A DNA stretch of 64,000 bases, taken from contig CM029372.1 of NCBI GenBank assembly GCA_017165825.1, positions 4,395,278 through 4,459,277 of the forward strand, written 5' to 3'. Below are positions 63,670-64,000 of this stretch, one piece after another. The number at the start of each line of letters is the position of its first letter. The first letter of the stretch is position 1. Both the position numbers and the translations under genes were made by a program. The notes beneath the pieces are model-generated. The model saw nothing but the letters and a program-made list of their open reading frames with translations. It was not told the origin of the DNA and did no database searches. The DNA is from Hepsetus odoe (taxonomy: Eukaryota > Chordata > Actinopteri > Characiformes > Hepsetidae).

Positions 63670-64000
63670 AATCCTATCAAGATGCTAAAAGAAGCATTCA
63701 AAAACCCTAAAATATCATCACAGGAACTACAGCAGGCTCTTGCTACTGTTGGTGTGAAAGTTCATGCCTCTACAATCTGAAAGAGACTGCACAACTTGTA
63801 TGGAGGTCTGCAAGGATTCCTCCTTTGCTCTCTAAGAGAAACATCAAGGCCAGACTAAAGTTTGCCAGAGAAAACATAGACAAAGACCAGGACTTCTGGA
63901 ATAATGTTATTTGGACACCAGACCAGAGGACTTGTCTGGCATAAACCAAATGCAGCATTCCAGGAAAGGAACCTCATACCAACTGTGAAATACGGAGGTG
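63670..64000 (+). pseudogene. Tc1-like transposase remnant, runs off the window
   Basis: The plus strand gives LYGGLQGFLLCSLRETS, then RLKFARENIDKDQDFWNNVI and WTPDQRT, and FQERNLIPTVKYGG at the edge. These are in the order of Tc1-type transposases. The DES-type catalytic segment after WT is altered and frameshifted, so it is inactive. It lies in the dennd6b intron left of exon 63585. Confidence 0.85.

Overview
The window is nuclear DNA of a ray-finned fish. It has spliced vertebrate genes with short introns, tRNA-headed teleost-type SINEs, RTE-like and L2-like LINEs, Tc1-like elements and many CA/GT and TA microsatellites. There are no prokaryotic operons. The species cannot be read from the sequence.

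Layout. Positions 1-28000 are gene-poor and built mostly of decayed transposable elements. They include five-plus SINE and dispersed-repeat families, RTE-like LINE copies near 4.8-6.3, 17.0-19.1 and 26.2-27.2 kb, an L2-like LINE at 14.2-16.0 kb, and an ancient tandem duplication at 3.8-8.0 kb whose two copies were later hit by different elements. At 28364-30170 (minus) three phase-compatible exons behind a TATA box predict an unrecognised 69-residue secreted, glycosylation-rich peptide.

The gene-dense half follows: atp6v1f (minus, 32541-33881), lamtor4 (plus, 34733-36448), arf5 (class II Arf, minus, 38492-43372), gcc1 (plus, 50536-53317) and dennd6b (minus, 55905 to beyond the right edge; its N-terminal exons lie outside). 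I rebuilt the exons by following splice sites and reading phase. The totals are 119, 99, 180 and 806 residues for the four complete genes, close to or equal to their vertebrate counterparts. The themes cohere: atp6v1f and lamtor4 both act at the lysosomal membrane (proton pump and Ragulator, the mTORC1 amino-acid sensing complex), while arf5, gcc1 and dennd6b act in Golgi and endosomal trafficking. atp6v1f and lamtor4 are divergent across about 850 bases that carry a perfect palindromic GTCACGTGAC (CLEAR-type, TFEB/MITF) site. arf5 and gcc1 are divergent, as in human 7q32, and arf5 has two perfect CRE octamers upstream. lamtor4/arf5 and gcc1/dennd6b are convergent.

The most unusual object is at 44.9-48.3 kb, between arf5 and gcc1. 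It is a broken element whose reading frames give, in order, the C-terminal half of a DDE-type transposase, a ubiquitin-specific protease (USP) domain with Cys box, zinc ribbon and His box, and a ULP1/C48 SUMO-protease-like domain with recognisable His, Asp, Gln and Cys motifs. Its 5' end abuts a long-inverted-repeat foldback element. A transposon carrying both a deubiquitinase and a deSUMOylase-like enzyme is the best candidate here for an undescribed system.
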